A DNA stretch of 64,000 nt from Gigantopelta aegis (taxonomy: Eukaryota; Mollusca; Gastropoda; Neomphalida; Peltospiridae): positions 83,674,121 to 83,738,120 of the forward strand of contig NC_054707.1 in the NCBI RefSeq assembly GCF_016097555.1, in the 5' to 3' direction. The position numbers were made by a program, and so were the translations under genes. Positions within the stretch are counted from its first letter, which is position 1. The number at the start of each line of letters is the position of its first letter. Positions 12,645 through 24,895 of the stretch are shown piece after piece. A model generated the notes under the pieces. The model saw nothing but the letters and a program-made list of their open reading frames with translations, was not told where the DNA came from and ran no database searches.

Positions 12645-13628
12645 TGTCGGAAAGAGAATTAAAATTATTTTCGTTAATTATTTCTTTCATATTAAACTGA
12701 CAAGTAAATATTTTGTAAATACCTATTTAATGATACTCTACCTAATGTAGCAGTTACTTGTTTGGGCTCTCACTGATGTACAAGGTGGTGTTTACTCTTG
12801 AAATTAAAATAAAGATGTCAGTAAACAGGAGATTTGTGACCTTTATTGGAACAGATTTTGATTGATATGTGTCAATTTCATTTACCCTTAAACAAACTTA
12901 ATTTAAAACTGCAAGTTAACTGATTATTTTGAATAGCTGCATACATTATTAATTTTGACCAGCATATTTAGTGAATGTAAATTCAATATAAATACAGTAG
13001 AAATTTACACAAACTTGCAACCACTTAAAGGTGCTATATCAGAAGTTATGTGTGAGCATCTGTTTGTGATAAAGATTCTCCAATAAAAATGTATTTTCTA
13101 CTAGTAGATAAAATCATTTCCTATAATTATTTATGGGCATATAGTTAAAGGTGTAGTCTTTAAATATTAAAGCAAAATTTAATAAAAACATGATTTGCAA
13201 TAGCTGTCATTATGCAACTTTGAGATAGCACCTTTAATACCGGAAAATAGATCACAAACTCAAAATGGTTCTTGACAGTTTTGCTCAAAAGTTACTTATA
13301 AATGTTTACAAATGTTTTGTTTTGGAGAGGAATAGGGGTAAACCATAATCAAAACGGTCCCTCACATATTGTAACAGCAATGAAATAATTGACATATGTT
13401 GACCAAACTTTGTTATAGTCTGTTCCAATAAAGTGCACAAATCACCTGTTTACGGACATATTTTTTTAATTCCAAGAGTAAACACCACCTTGTACATCAA
13501 TGAGAGCCAAAACAAGTAAATGCTAAGTTAGGTAGACTATAATTAAATATATATTTACAAAATGTTTACTTGTCTGTTTAATATGTAAGAAATAATCGAC
13601 GAAAATCATTTTTATTCTATTTCCGACA
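12645..13628. mobile_element. Non-autonomous element with ~235-bp terminal inverted repeats
   Basis: Bases 12645-12878 and 13387-13628 are imperfect inverted copies. Both contain GTACAAGGTGGTGTTTACTC in the reading from the outside, with the left copy near 12780 and the right near 13478. The arms begin TGTCGGAAA. About 500 bp of unrelated AT-rich DNA separates them, including a nested MITE. No transposase is encoded. Target duplication could not be settled. Confidence 0.65.
13029..13233. mobile_element. Nested MITE with TTAA target duplication
   Basis: The ends read AGGTGCTATATCA and TGAGATAGCACCT as inverted repeats, directly bordered by TTAA at 13025-13028 and 13234-13237. A TTAA duplication is characteristic of piggyBac and Kolobok elements. 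At 205 bp it has no coding capacity. Confidence 0.7.
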
Positions 13629-13780
13629 GCATTATAGTGTCACAAAGAGATAAACACGACTGTGTGTCAGATGGAAATCTGTGCTGTGTGTTCAATGGTG
13701 ATCAATAAAGGCGATGCAGCAGGAAAAGACAGACCTTTCTTTATTGAAATAGTGCGGTATTGTCCGTGTATGTGAATGTT

Positions 13781-13853
13781 GCATCACATGAAACATCACA
13801 TGATAAAATAATGTTGCATCACATGAAACATCACATGATAAAATAAAACAACA
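13781..13853. repeat. 35-bp direct duplication
   Basis: The block GTTGCATCACATGAAACATC plus ACATGATAAAATAA occurs twice in tandem. Confidence 0.85.
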
Positions 13854-14174
13854 TCATTGGCTGTCGTGCCGATAATAAACTAGGGCATTGTCCACACGAA
13901 ATACGATACCGGTATTCTAAACAGAATATCGTAACCTAGAATACGGAAATAAAATACATACAGTAAATATTAAAATAAACTAATTGCACAAATATTTACT
14001 CCCGTTACATATTACAGCAGTTTTACTACCATTAACTTGTTTGTACTGACAACTTCTTGCTTTAATGATCAAACTTGGCAACCACGATATTTTGAACCAT
14101 ATGTATAATAATCTATTTATTACCTCGCTACGTGTATCTTATCTTTTAGTCAAGTTAAAATTCTGACATATAGT

Positions 14175-14373
14175 TTTACATAGGAAACCCGCTACATGTT
14201 TTCATTAGTAGCGAGGTGGGCATGCACCATCCCACAGACAGGATAGCACACACCACGGTCTTTGATATGCCAGTTGTAGTGCACCGGCTGGAAGGAGAAA
14301 TAGCCCAATGGGTCCACTGACGGGGTCCATTCACGTGTCAGGCCAGCGCTTACCACTGGGTTGTGTCTCGCTC
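14175..14373 (-). mobile_element. tRNA-headed SINE, tail lost
   Basis: AGGAAACCCGCTACATGTTT, CACCATCCCACAGACAGGAT and AGAAATAGCCCAATGGGTCC match the body and head of the SINE family in minus orientation. The head ends in CACTGGGTTGTGTCTCGCTCC. Confidence 0.75.
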
Positions 14374-14494
14374 CTTACATCTGATAGAAACTTCACCTTC
14401 AACATTAACATCTTTCTTTCAAAAACACTGAAACACCTTGACAGTATTTACTTTTAAGGAGATAACAAAAAAATCATAGAACGAAAACGATGCT

Positions 14495-15062
14495 GACCGC
14501 GAAATATTGTTCCCACTGTACTGATAGGAGGACTTCCACTGTATAATGCTCGCTGAGGTAGACGCGAGATATTGTTTCCACTGTACTGGTAGGAGGACTG
14601 CCACTGTATATTGCTCGCCGGGCTAGACGCGAGATATTGTTCCCACTGTACTGGTAGGAGGACTGCCACTGTATATTGCTCACCGGGCTAGACGCGAGAT
14701 ATTGTTTCCGCTGTACTGGTAGGAGGACTGCCACTGTATAGTGCTCGCCGAGGTAGACGCGAGATATTTTTCCCACTGTACTGGTAGGAGGACTGCCACT
14801 GTATAGTGCTCGCCGGGATAGACGCAAGATATTGTTCCCACTGTACTGGTAGGAGGACTGCCACTGTACAGTGCTCGCCGGGCTAGACGCGAGATATTTT
14901 TCCCAATGTACTGGTAGGAGGACTGCCACTGTATAGTGCTCGCCGAGGTAGACGCGAGATATTGTTTCCACTGTACTGGTAGGAGGACTGCCACTGTATA
15001 GTTCTCGCTGGGCTAGACGCGAGATATTGTTCCTACTGTATTGGTAGGAGGACTGCTAGACG
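14495..15062. repeat. 65-bp minisatellite, about 8.5 copies
   Basis: CTGTACTGGTAGGAGGACTG recurs at 65-bp spacing (for example 14581, 14646, 14711). Because 65 is not divisible by three, all frames stay open on the minus strand and give repetitive chance frames that are not genes. Confidence 0.93.
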
Positions 15063-15109
15063 CTATAAAACTGTCTCCAGGCTCAGTAAACAATGGCACG
15101 TCCGACTAA

Positions 15110-15870
15110 GCACCCGGACGTGCATAGAGTACTATAGCGCTGTTCTAATGGTTGGTTATAATCCCGGACGTGTATAGAGTACCATAGCGCTGTTCTAATG
15201 GTTGGTTATAATCCCGGGCGTGCATAGAGTACCATAGCGCTGTGCTAATGGTTGGTTATAATCCCGGGCGTGCATAGAGTACCATAGCGCTGTGCTAATG
15301 GTTGGTTATAATCCCGGACGTGCATAGAGTACCATAGCGCTGTTCTAATGGTTGGTTATAATCCCGGACGTGCATAGAGTACTATAGCGCTGTGCTAATG
15401 GTTGGTTATAATCCCGGACGTGCATAGAGTACTATAGCGCTGTTCTAATGGTTGGTTATAATCCCGGACGTGCATAGAGTACTATAGCGCTGTTCTAATG
15501 GTTGGTTATAATCCCGGACGTGTATAGAGTACTATAGCGCTGTGCTAATGGTTGGTTATAATCGCGGACGTGTATAGAGTACTATAGCGCTGTTCTAATG
15601 GTTGGTTATAATCCCGGACGTGTATAGAGTACTATAGCGCTGTTCTAATGGTTGTTATAATCCCGGACGTGCATAGAGTACTATAGCGCAGTTCTAATCG
15701 TTGGTTATAATCCCGGACGTGCATAGAGTACGATAGCGCTGTGCTAATGGTTGGTTATAATCCCGGACGTGTATAGAGTACCACAGCGCTGTTCTAAAGG
15801 TTGGCTATAATCCCGGACGTGTATAGAGTACCATAGCGCTGTGCTAATGGTTGGTTATAATCCCGGACAC
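15110..15870. repeat. 50-bp minisatellite, about 15 copies
   Basis: The unit contains ATCCCGGACGTG, ATAGAGTACTATAGCGCTG and TTCTAATGGTTGGTTATA and recurs every 50 bp. Copies differ by one to three substitutions. Confidence 0.95.
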
Positions 15871-15957
15871 TTGATCCGTTGGGCCCTACCGCTGTGAAGA
15901 TCTTATCACACAAACATTATCGACTGTGTGGGCAAATATTCAATATAATTGTTCATC

Positions 15958-16636
15958 CAATGTAGATGATGTAATTAACGTACATATGGTGGGGTTGGAG
16001 TTTGGAGATCGGTGTAGATGATGTAATTAACGTGAATATGGCGGGGTTGGAGTTTAGAGATCGGTGCAGGTGATGTAAGTAACGTGAATATGGCGGGGTT
16101 GGAGTTTGGAGATCGGTGCAGGTGATGTAATTAAAGTGAATATGGCGGGGTTGGAGTTTGGAGATCGGTGCAGATGATGTAATTGACGTTAATATGGCGG
16201 GGTTGGAGTTTGGAGATCGGTGCAGATGATGTAATTAACGTGAATATGTCCGGGTTGGAGTTTGGAGATCGGTGTAGATGATGCAATTAACGTAAATATG
16301 GCGGGGTTGGAGATTGGAGATCGGTTCAGATGATGTAATTAACGTGAATATGGCGGGGTTGGAGTTTGGAGATCGGTGCAGATGATGTAATTAACGTGAA
16401 TATGGCGGGGTTGGAGTTTGGAGATCGGTGCAGTTGATGTAATTAACGTGAATATGGCCGGGTTGGAGTTTGGAGATCGGTGCAGATGATGCAATTAACG
16501 TGAATATGGCGGGGTTGGAGTTTGGAGATCGGTGCAGATGATGCAATTGACGTGAATATGGCGGGGTTGGAGTTTGGAGATCGATGCAGTTGATGTAATT
16601 AACGTGGATATGGTGGGGTTGGAGTTTGGAGATTTG
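15958..16636. repeat. 52-bp minisatellite, about 13 copies
   Basis: The unit contains GATGATGTAATTAACGTG, AATATGGCGGGGTTGGAG and TTTGGAGATCGGTGCA at 52-bp spacing. Confidence 0.95.
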
Positions 16637-16735
16637 TTGTTACACACGAATTATAACCGATCATCGAGGATGACATTCCAGTCGATTCCCCACACTAGAG
16701 TAATGTCTCAAGAAGAGAACCGCAAGTGTTCAGTC

Positions 16736-17945
16736 CCTTTACCCAGTTTAACAGTTCAAATAGTCAGGTCCACTATCTCCTTTTTACCCAGTGTAACAGT
16801 TCAAATAGTCAGGTTCACTATCTCCTTTTTACCCAGTTTAACAGTTCAGATAGTCAGGTCCACTATCTCCTTTTTACCCAGTGTAACAGTTCAGATATTC
16901 AGGTCCACTATCTCCTTTTTACCCAGTGTAACAGTTCAGATAGTCAGGTCCACTATCTCCTTTTTATCGAGTGTAACAGTTCAGATAGTCAGGTCCACTA
17001 TCTCCTTTTTACCCAGTTTAACAGTTCAGATAGTCAGGTCCACTATCTCCTTTTTACCCAGTTTAACAGTTCAAATAGTCAGGTCCACTATCTCCTTTTT
17101 ACCCAGTTTAACAGTTCAGATAGTCAGGTCCACTATCTCCTTTTTACCCAGTTTAACAGTTCAAATTGTCAGGTCCACTATCTCCTTTTTACCCAGTTTA
17201 ACAGTTCAGATAGTCAGGTCCACTATCTCCTTTTTACCCAGTTTAACAGTTCAAATTGTCAGTTCCACTATCTCCTTTTTACCCAGTTTAACTGTTCAGA
17301 TAGTCAGGTCCACTATCTCCTTTTTACCCAGTTTAACAGTTCAAATAGTCAGGTCCACTATCTCCTTTTTACCCAGTTTAACAGTTCAAATAGCCAGGTC
17401 CACTATCTCCTTTATACCCAGTTTAACAGTTCAAATAGTCAGGTCCACTATCTCCTTTTTACCCAGTTTAACAGTTCAGATAGTCAGGTCCACTAACTCC
17501 TTTTAACCCAGTTTAACAGTTCAAATAGTCAGGTCCACTATCTCCTTTTTACCCAGTTTAACAGTTCAAATAGCCAGGTCCACTATCTCCTTTATACCCA
17601 GTTTAACAGTTCAAATAGTCAGGTCCACTATCTCCTTTTTACCCAGTTTAACAGTTCAAATAGTCAGGTCCACTATTTCCTTTTTACCCAGTTTAACAGT
17701 TCAGATAGTCAGGTCCACTATCTCGTTTTTACCCAGTTTAACAGTTCAAACAATCAAATCCACTATCTCTTTTTTACCCATTTTAACAGTTCAAACAATC
17801 AAATCAACTGTCTGTTTTTACCCAGTTCAACAGTTCAAATAGTCAAATCAACTATCTCTTTTTTTACCCAGTTTAACAGTTCAAATAGTCAGATTCACTA
17901 TCTTTCCGTTTTCACCCAGATTAACAGTTCAAATAATAAATTTCA
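16736..17945. repeat. 45-bp minisatellite, about 27 copies
   Basis: ACCCAGTTTAACAGTTCAGA recurs every 45 bp. The period is a multiple of three, so two + strand frames stay open for hundreds of codons (one spans 16574-17506 and repeats 15 residues). These frames have no independent coding evidence. Copies at the 3' edge are more diverged. Confidence 0.95.
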
Positions 17946-19820
17946 GAACCTCTTTTTCTCATATGTTCTTTATTTGGTGTTCTCCCCCGCATATACCAAT
18001 TATTGCTAACTGTGCAGTCATGTCAGCACTCTACATCGTGGACATTAAAATTCAATTAATTCCCATGTGAGTAGTTTTACTTTTAGCGTCCGATCTATAA
18101 AGTGGGCTGTAATGTGTCGGTAAAAAATATATAGATCCGTTGTAAATGGAGTTTAATCAGGGAGTTTGCAGTGCAGCAATGCTCCCCGCATATACAGTGA
18201 CATTCAAGATTGTATTTCAGTATAATTGACGTATATTTGAAAACTGTATTACTACCATATACATTCTATGTATATTGTTAGACATATAATAAGATGCTTG
18301 TTTGTACCGGACTATCAAACTACAGAACTATGATTGGTCTTGCTATAAGTAAACGGCTTACTTGAACAATTGCTCGTGAACAGACGATAACAAATTAGCT
18401 ATCTTGCTGTTAGAAACTAGATTGTGTATGTCTGGGGGGAGGGGCTGGGAGAGGCAAGTTTAAGTTGAAACACGTACACGTCCATTGATGAATATAGAAT
18501 TTAATGAAACAAATTTCATAAGTAAGATCTGATACATTGCATTGTTTTGGAGGAGGGGGTATTGCTTGGGGGGTGTTGAATGTGTTTTACTATATATGTA
18601 ACTGGTTTCTTTACTTGTTTATATTTTTATTTTATGCTGTATCTCGCTTTTTGCAAAACACGGGGAGGGCTGTTTAGAAACATTTGAGAACAATTCCCCA
18701 CCAAGTATATTAGAAGTGCCTTCCCACAAGCCTGTGTCGAGTGTGGCCGATAGATGGAGTCTGACTGTATCACGTCACTCTCACTGGATACGCACAAATA
18801 GGTAAACCTGTGCTATTCTATTTCATTGGCTGTTCCGACGGAATTCATTCTATTGTTTAGACCGGCCGCGGTGGATCCATAACGTTTATTATTTCAATCG
18901 ATTGGATACCACAATAACCAATGAATAAAACACGCCGTTTATTTAGAGGCGAACGCCTTTGAAGTTTGGAATGGGGTTTTGCACTTTGGTTATCTGTTAA
19001 CCTACTGAATCACATATAACTGTCATATGGTAAGTGATTGGACTGAGATTACTGTAAAGCTTCCAAAAGAGGTATTATCCATTCTAGTGACCATTTGTAA
19101 AGAATATGCCAAATAAAACCGGCAACGATTATAGCATGCGGCGCTTCGGATCAACAACAGGCATTATCGGTTACCATGGAGACACTTGAAAACTTACATC
19201 ACAATAAGTGTTTATTTCAAGCAGTGCAATTGTCTTTCATATTCACGGGACCACTTTTTTAAATTTAAAAGTCTTCGAAAATTAATCGTAACTACTACAA
19301 CGTTGATGAGTGAAAACGTACATTGGAATTGGTGGTACATAGCGTACGTTAACAGAGGTAGGTCTACAAGAACGGTGGTCGTTACACGGTGTTGAGGGTG
19401 CGGGTTTGTTTGTTGTTTGTTTTAAAGCGGATGAAATCAGAATTGTTACGGTCATGTGATTTTATATAAATGTCTTTACATTGTAGGGCGTAAGGTTTTG
19501 TCGGCGTGTAGACATTGTTTCAGTAACTTGTATGTTTTTCATATTATTTAATATTTCCATTTGTCTGAGGACAATGATGTGACGGGCGCGCAATTTGGTT
19601 TAAAAATATGTCAGCTATTGACGACGTTTTCATTTTACAAACTCTGGTTAATAGAAGAGTAAAGGAAATTCAACGACTGCATTGCTATGTTTATAGATTA
19701 CAGGGAAGCGTTTAATTTCGTAAATAGGCAAAACCTGTGAAATAAATTAATTAAACAGTGTGTGGAGGGGAAATGGTTGCGATTATATGTTCGTTGTATG
19801 TCAGTGTAATTTGTAAAATG
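17946..19820. other. No recognised gene
   Basis: Ordinary mixed-composition DNA. The short frame at 19186-19395 has no recognisable domain and no splice context. Confidence 0.4.
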
Positions 19821-19824
19821 CTGA

Positions 19825-19975
19825 ATGAGATATAACCATTTATATATGAATTGGCATATAACTCTATAATGAATGATGTTAAAATTCATATTAAAATATG
19901 TTATTAAGTTTAAAACCCATACCAACTCAAATAATAAAAAATAAAAAAATCAGTGTAAATAAAAAGGTTTCTTTA
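19825..19975 (-). repeat. Dispersed repeat, second copy
   Basis: Reverse complement of the repeat at 7055-7185. Confidence 0.5.
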
Positions 19976-20304
19976 CAAATGATCATATAAGTACGATACT
20001 GTTTATCACCAACAAGGCCCTCGCCGATATGAACATTTCATTGTGTATTTATCACTTTCCACATTAAGTGAAAATCAGTAATTACATTTCACCAGTGTCT
20101 TTGTTAGCACACCAAACGATAGATAGAGACAAACTATTACAATATATTTTGATGATTTAATTACAGCATAATTCAGTTGTCTTGTCTATATTTAACTCGT
20201 TCTTCATTCTATAATTATTGATGTTTGAAATAGAATATCCCCAACTTATTTTTAACAGTATATTATATAATCGTCTTTATTATTTTATTGTATTTGTATT
20301 AATA

Positions 20305-20450
20305 GCGGATTCGTCACGAGTATTTTTTTGTGTGGAAAATATCAACCGAGTCTATGTTAATCGGTATTTTTTTAGGATCTGCCGAGACAAATACCTATTA
20401 ACTAGACGAGGTTGATATTTTACATATTAAAAAACACGAGTAGCGAATTC
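20305..20450. repeat. Fold-back hairpin 1 (imperfect)
   Basis: Arms GATTCGTCACGAGTATTTTT and its inverse near 20420-20450 flank a loop containing further pairing (AATATCAACC with GGTTGATATT). Confidence 0.6.
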
Positions 20451-20510
20451 TGTTTATCCTAGAACACTTCTAAAATAACATTCTATTTATTATTTTTGCA
20501 TTAATCAGGT

Positions 20511-20592
20511 TTGCATACCATTATTAAGCGGGTTAATAAAGTAAATTATCACATGGGTTTATGACATGGATATCATGAGTAAGTTATAGGAT
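20511..20592 (+). repeat. ~82-bp repeat, copy 1
   Basis: TTGCATACCATTATTAAGCG, ATCACATGGGTTTATGACAT and GAGTAAGTTATAGGATA recur almost identically at 22081-22163. Confidence 0.8.
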
Positions 20593-20597
20593 AAATA

Positions 20598-20747
20598 GAG
20601 GTTATTACCAGAATGTTTTTCGGTATCGTCAATATCATATATTAGGAATAAAAATTGTATTATGCGAGCCTCTGGCGAGCATAATACATTATTTTTTATT
20701 CCTAATATATGATATTGACGATACCGAAATACACGAGGGTAATAATT
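20598..20747. repeat. Fold-back hairpin 2
   Basis: GGTATCGTCAATATCATATA plus TTAGGAATAAAAA pairs with its inverse at about 20690-20727. The loop centre reads GCGAGCCTCTGGCGAGC. Confidence 0.85.
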
Positions 20748-20944
20748 TCTTTATCATATAATCTCAAGCTTAATACAACATATTTTTGTAAACTGTACAC
20801 GCAACTTTAATTCCAGTCCGCCATTACTAGATTTTCAAATGACGTAAGAATATGTGGCGCGGTGTATTTTTGAATGGAAATGACGTCAAACTCAAATGAC
20901 GTCATTTTGGATGTCCTTTCAAAACAAACTAGGGCTTAATATAA

Positions 20945-21084
20945 GTTGTAGAAGCATCACGAGGGGTATATGGCTTTTTATGTACCCTCTGTGTGTTCTT
21001 TTACCCCGAGCCGAAGGCGAGGGGGTAAAAGAGCACACAGAGGGTACATAAAAAGCCATATACCCCGAGAGATGCTTCTACAAC
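20945..21084. repeat. Fold-back hairpin 3
   Basis: GTTGTAGAAGCATC, GGGGTATATGGCTTTTTATG and TACCCTCTGTGTG all have their inverse on the other arm. The loop centre is CGAGCCGAAGGCGAG. Confidence 0.9.
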
Positions 21085-22080
21085 GAATTTATCTTGCCGA
21101 CATGTTAAACCATATAGCCAAATAATCAAAATAACGCCAGAAAATAATTGTTAACAATTTATTAACGGAGCCGTACCACGCGGACGCGAACGAAACCACT
21201 TGCCAGTGACGAAAAATAGTTCCGTCGATAAACGAGTTTTTAACTTCAAATGTTTGTAATACGAAATTGTCTGAAACAGATATTAATAACAAAAATAAAA
21301 AACACTTTTTTTTTTATTAGAAATGTATGTAGTAAAAAAAAAAAAATATTAAAAACAAAACAAAACAACAACTGTTGCTAATCGCGCATTAATACAATAA
21401 CACCACGACCGTAATTAGGTGGCCGAGTTCAACATTGCAGCTTTTAAAAGTATTGAAATAGTGTATTTTATAGTAAAATTAAATTAATTATGTATACTTG
21501 GTTGATTATCAATGTTATTTATAATCTAATTATTGTTTTAGCATTAACTGGGGCGGCTGGAAACTGTTGGAAATTACAGACGGGGTATAAGAGAATTTGG
21601 CTCCGCCCACAGGGGGATAAGGGATTTGTCCAACGGCAAACAACCAATGGGATTAAAGAATTTTACATGAAGGCGAGATAACATTTTTTGTTTTCTAAAC
21701 GCTGGACAGCTTTCAGTGTCAAATTGCCATTGAAATGTTTTTATTCGATGACTATGAATGCATACGTCAATTATGGAGTGTCACCCAAGTACGTTTGCTT
21801 AAATGTCAATAAACCTAGTGCCGTGACCTCGATTAATTTACATCTAATTTGCAAAGTTATCAAATTCTTAAAGTATGTGATCTGAGAAATAACACATACA
21901 TGTACTTTGATTGCACTGAAAATGTAAGATATTATATGATAAATACTATTATACTACTGTCTCCTGTAAACACTATCCTGTCACTACAGCTTATGTATCA
22001 AAGCTCAGGTACACAGGTCGTGTTGGCTTGTAAGCAAATGACTCATCCACAGCAACACATTACCTAGAGACCTTGCAAAT

Positions 22081-22163
22081 TTGCATACCATTATTAACCG
22101 GGTTAATACACTAAAATTATCACATGGGTTTATGACATGGATATCATGGGTAAGTTATAGGAT
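22081..22163 (+). repeat. ~82-bp repeat, copy 2
   Basis: Direct copy of 20511-20592. The degenerate Tc1 element starts 8 bp after it. Confidence 0.8.
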
Positions 22164-22170
22164 ATATATA

Positions 22171-23763
22171 CTGAACAAAAAAAGAAACTTCCGATTTGTA
22201 CATATACACTGAACAAAATAAGAAACTTCCCCTAACTTTGCTTGAACATAACTTGATGAAAACAAACCGGGGGAATAATTGTTATATATGCGTTTAAAGA
22301 GTGTTCCATGATGCATCGTTTGGTGCAAAATCATGGCCATAGGTTAACAGAAACTGGGAGAAATTTTGACCAAGTGTGGTAGGGGTTAAAAAAAAACCCA
22401 CCCACTTAATAACGGGTATGACCACCTCTTGAAATGACCACTGCAGTGCATTGCAGGCGCATAGAATTGACTAAAGTGTTGATTTCTGCCTGTGGAATAT
22501 TGTTCCATTCCTGAATGAGCGCTTGACGAAGTTCGTTGACGTTAGCGGGTGGGTTGGGACGACGCCTCAATCGTCTGTCCAGACTATCCCAGACATGCTC
22601 GATGGGGTTGAGATCAGGACTTTTAGCGGGCCAGTCATCAATGAACTCAATGTTATTTGTCCTAAGAAAATTTAAAGTGTCTCTAGCTGTATGAGAGGTG
22701 GCATTATCATGCTGAAAAATCGAGATGTTGGCGTTGTTATGGAACAGAGGAATGACGTGATGAGCGAGAATGTCATCGCGGTAACGTTGAGCATTTAAAT
22801 TGCCATCAATGACGACTAGTGGTGAACGATAACCATGGGCGATGGCTGCTCAGACTATGACACAACCCCCACCCCCGAAACGATCTCGTTCAAGAACACA
22901 ACAGTCAGCATAGCGTTAATTTCTCCTACGGTAGACGCGCACCCTGCCATCACCACGTTTTAAAGAAAATCTGGATTCATCCGAAAAAAGAACGGTATTC
23001 CAGCGTCGCCGTATCCAACGAGTGTGTACACGTGCCCAATTAAGACGATTTAGACGATGACGTTGCGTTAAAACGCATCCGACGTAAGGACGTCGTGCAT
23101 GTAAACCGTTCTCCCGCAGACGATTACGAACAGTTTGCCCACTGATTCGGTTATTATGAAGCCCAGGTGTGTTAGCAGCAGTAGCAGTCGCAGTTTGGAA
23201 TCGATTGCGCAAATACGTGTTCATGATATAGCGGTCTTGACCACGTGTTGTAACACGCGGACGTCCACGACGTGGCAAGTCGTTGGTGCTTCCTGTCGTT
23301 CGAAATCTTACGCGAAGATTTCGTATCGTTCGACTAGAACTCCCAACATGCCTTGCAACGTCTTCTGTCGACATGCCAGCATCAAGCATGCCAATCGCCC
23401 GTTCGCGTAAATTATTGGGTATTCTTGGCATACTAAAAATGATATAATTTAAAAAACGTTAATTTTTTTACAAATTTTGAAGCGTTTTCGTTCACTTGAC
23501 AACAATGTCAGTAAGACAAGTAAAACAAATTGACCGAATACTATACGGGACATGTCGAACCATGCATGCACGTGCAAATTGAGTTTCACGTTGTCTACGA
23601 TTAACAGTGCAAAAATAATTGATAAAATTCATGAATCCTGATAATACAGCTCACGGCTAATACTACCTATATAATTTCATTACACAATGAATTCTTTAAC
23701 ACAACAAATACTATATGTACAAATCGGAAATTTCTTTTTTTGTTCAGTTCTTATTTTGTTCAG
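22171..23763 (-). mobile_element. Degenerate Tc1/mariner transposon with offset double inverted repeats
   Basis: The ends hold two related repeats in offset order. Repeat a (CTGAACAAAAAAAGAAACTT) lies at 22171-22202 and inverted at 23716-23747. Repeat b (CTGAACAAAATAAGAA) lies at 22209-22224 and inverted at 23748-23763. TA-rich sequence borders both sides. A single transposase frame with two stops lies inside on the minus strand. Confidence 0.85.
22406..23431 (-). pseudogene. Tc1-family transposase (DD35E) with two in-frame stops
   Basis: The minus strand reads MPRIPNNLRERAIGMLDAGM from 23431 with helix-turn-helix and GRPR region, Asp151 (FSDESRF), then TAA at 22916-22918 and TGA at 22850-22852 (the latter at a position that is Trp in the intact element at 4394). 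The frame continues through FQHDNATSH and SPDLNPIEHVW to the C-terminal RGGHTRY and stop at 22406-22408. There are 35 residues between the second Asp and the Glu. No frameshift is seen, so decay is mild. Confidence 0.88.

Positions 23764-23769
<6 letters not shown>

Positions 23770-23822
<53 letters not shown>
23770..23822. repeat. (TA)n(CA)n microsatellite
   Basis: TATATATA followed by about 22 CA units. Confidence 0.95.
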
Positions 23823-23974
23823 CTAAGAGAATATTGTATTTCCTTTGACAATGTGTAACATGTATGTTTAATAACTGTCCATGTTGGAGTTAAAATATCT
23901 GCATCTAACCAACTACGTACTTGTCGTTATTATTATATTATATTGTCTGAGAAAAGAGATAAAATTGCATTCGT

Positions 23975-24895
23975 AATTGTGGTTACATTACTGTAATAAG
24001 ACGCCAATCAGAACAATGGTGGTTACACAATTGTAACAAGAAGTCAATAAATTTTATGATGGGTACACTGTTTTAACACGAATACTATCAGAATTATGAT
24101 GGTTACAATATTGAAACACCAATTCTATCAGAACAATGGTGGTTACACTATTGTAACAATAATTATATTAGAACTGTGTTGGTTACACTATTGTAAAAAG
24201 GTATGGTGATTACATTATTGTAACAAGGTGTGGTGGTTACACTACTGTATCTAAACGTCTAGTATATATAATTGTGATGGTAACATTATTGTAACAAGAA
24301 GTGTATCAGAACCATGGTGGTTACACTATTGTAACAAGAAGTGTATCAGAACCATGGTGGTAACACTAGTGTAACAATGTATGATGGTTACACTACTGTA
24401 TCTAAATGTCTATTATATATAATTGTGATGGTAACACTATTGTATTAAGAAGTGTATCAGAACTATGGTGGTTACACTATTGAAACAAGAAGTGTATCAG
24501 AACCATGGTGGTTACACTAGTGTAACAATGTATGATGGTTACACTACTGTATCTAAACGTCTATTATATATAATTGTGATGGTAACACTATTGTAACAAG
24601 AAGTGTATCAGAACTATGGTGTTTACACTATTGTAACAAGAAGTGTATCAGAACCATGGTGGTAACACTATTGTAACAAGAAGTGTATCAGAACCATGGT
24701 GGTAACACTAGTGTAACAATGTATGATGGTTAATCTACTGTATCTAAACGTCTATTATATATAATTGTGATGGTAACACTATTGTAACAAGAAGTTTATC
24801 AGAACTATGGTAGTTAGATTAGTGTACGAATAATTATATTAGAATTGTGATGGTTACACTATTGTCGTGGTTGCACTATTGTAACATGACGTCTA
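23975..24895. repeat. Minisatellite with GTTACA-CTAT-TGTAAC hairpin units
   Basis: A unit of about 40 bp carries GGTTACACTATTGTAACAAG and AAGTGTATCAGAACCATGG. It is interleaved with a longer unit containing TACTGTATCTAAACGTCTAT that recurs about every 175 bp. Most units contain the perfect 6-bp inverted repeat GTTACA/TGTAAC. Confidence 0.88.

Noticed and set aside
14419-14994. Overlapping minus-strand frames rich in QYSGNNISR
   Set aside because: All three frames are open because of the 65-bp unit; not coding.
16574-17506. 310-codon + strand frame with 15-residue repeats
   Set aside because: The 45-bp period keeps two frames open at once, which indicates minisatellite rather than coding selection.
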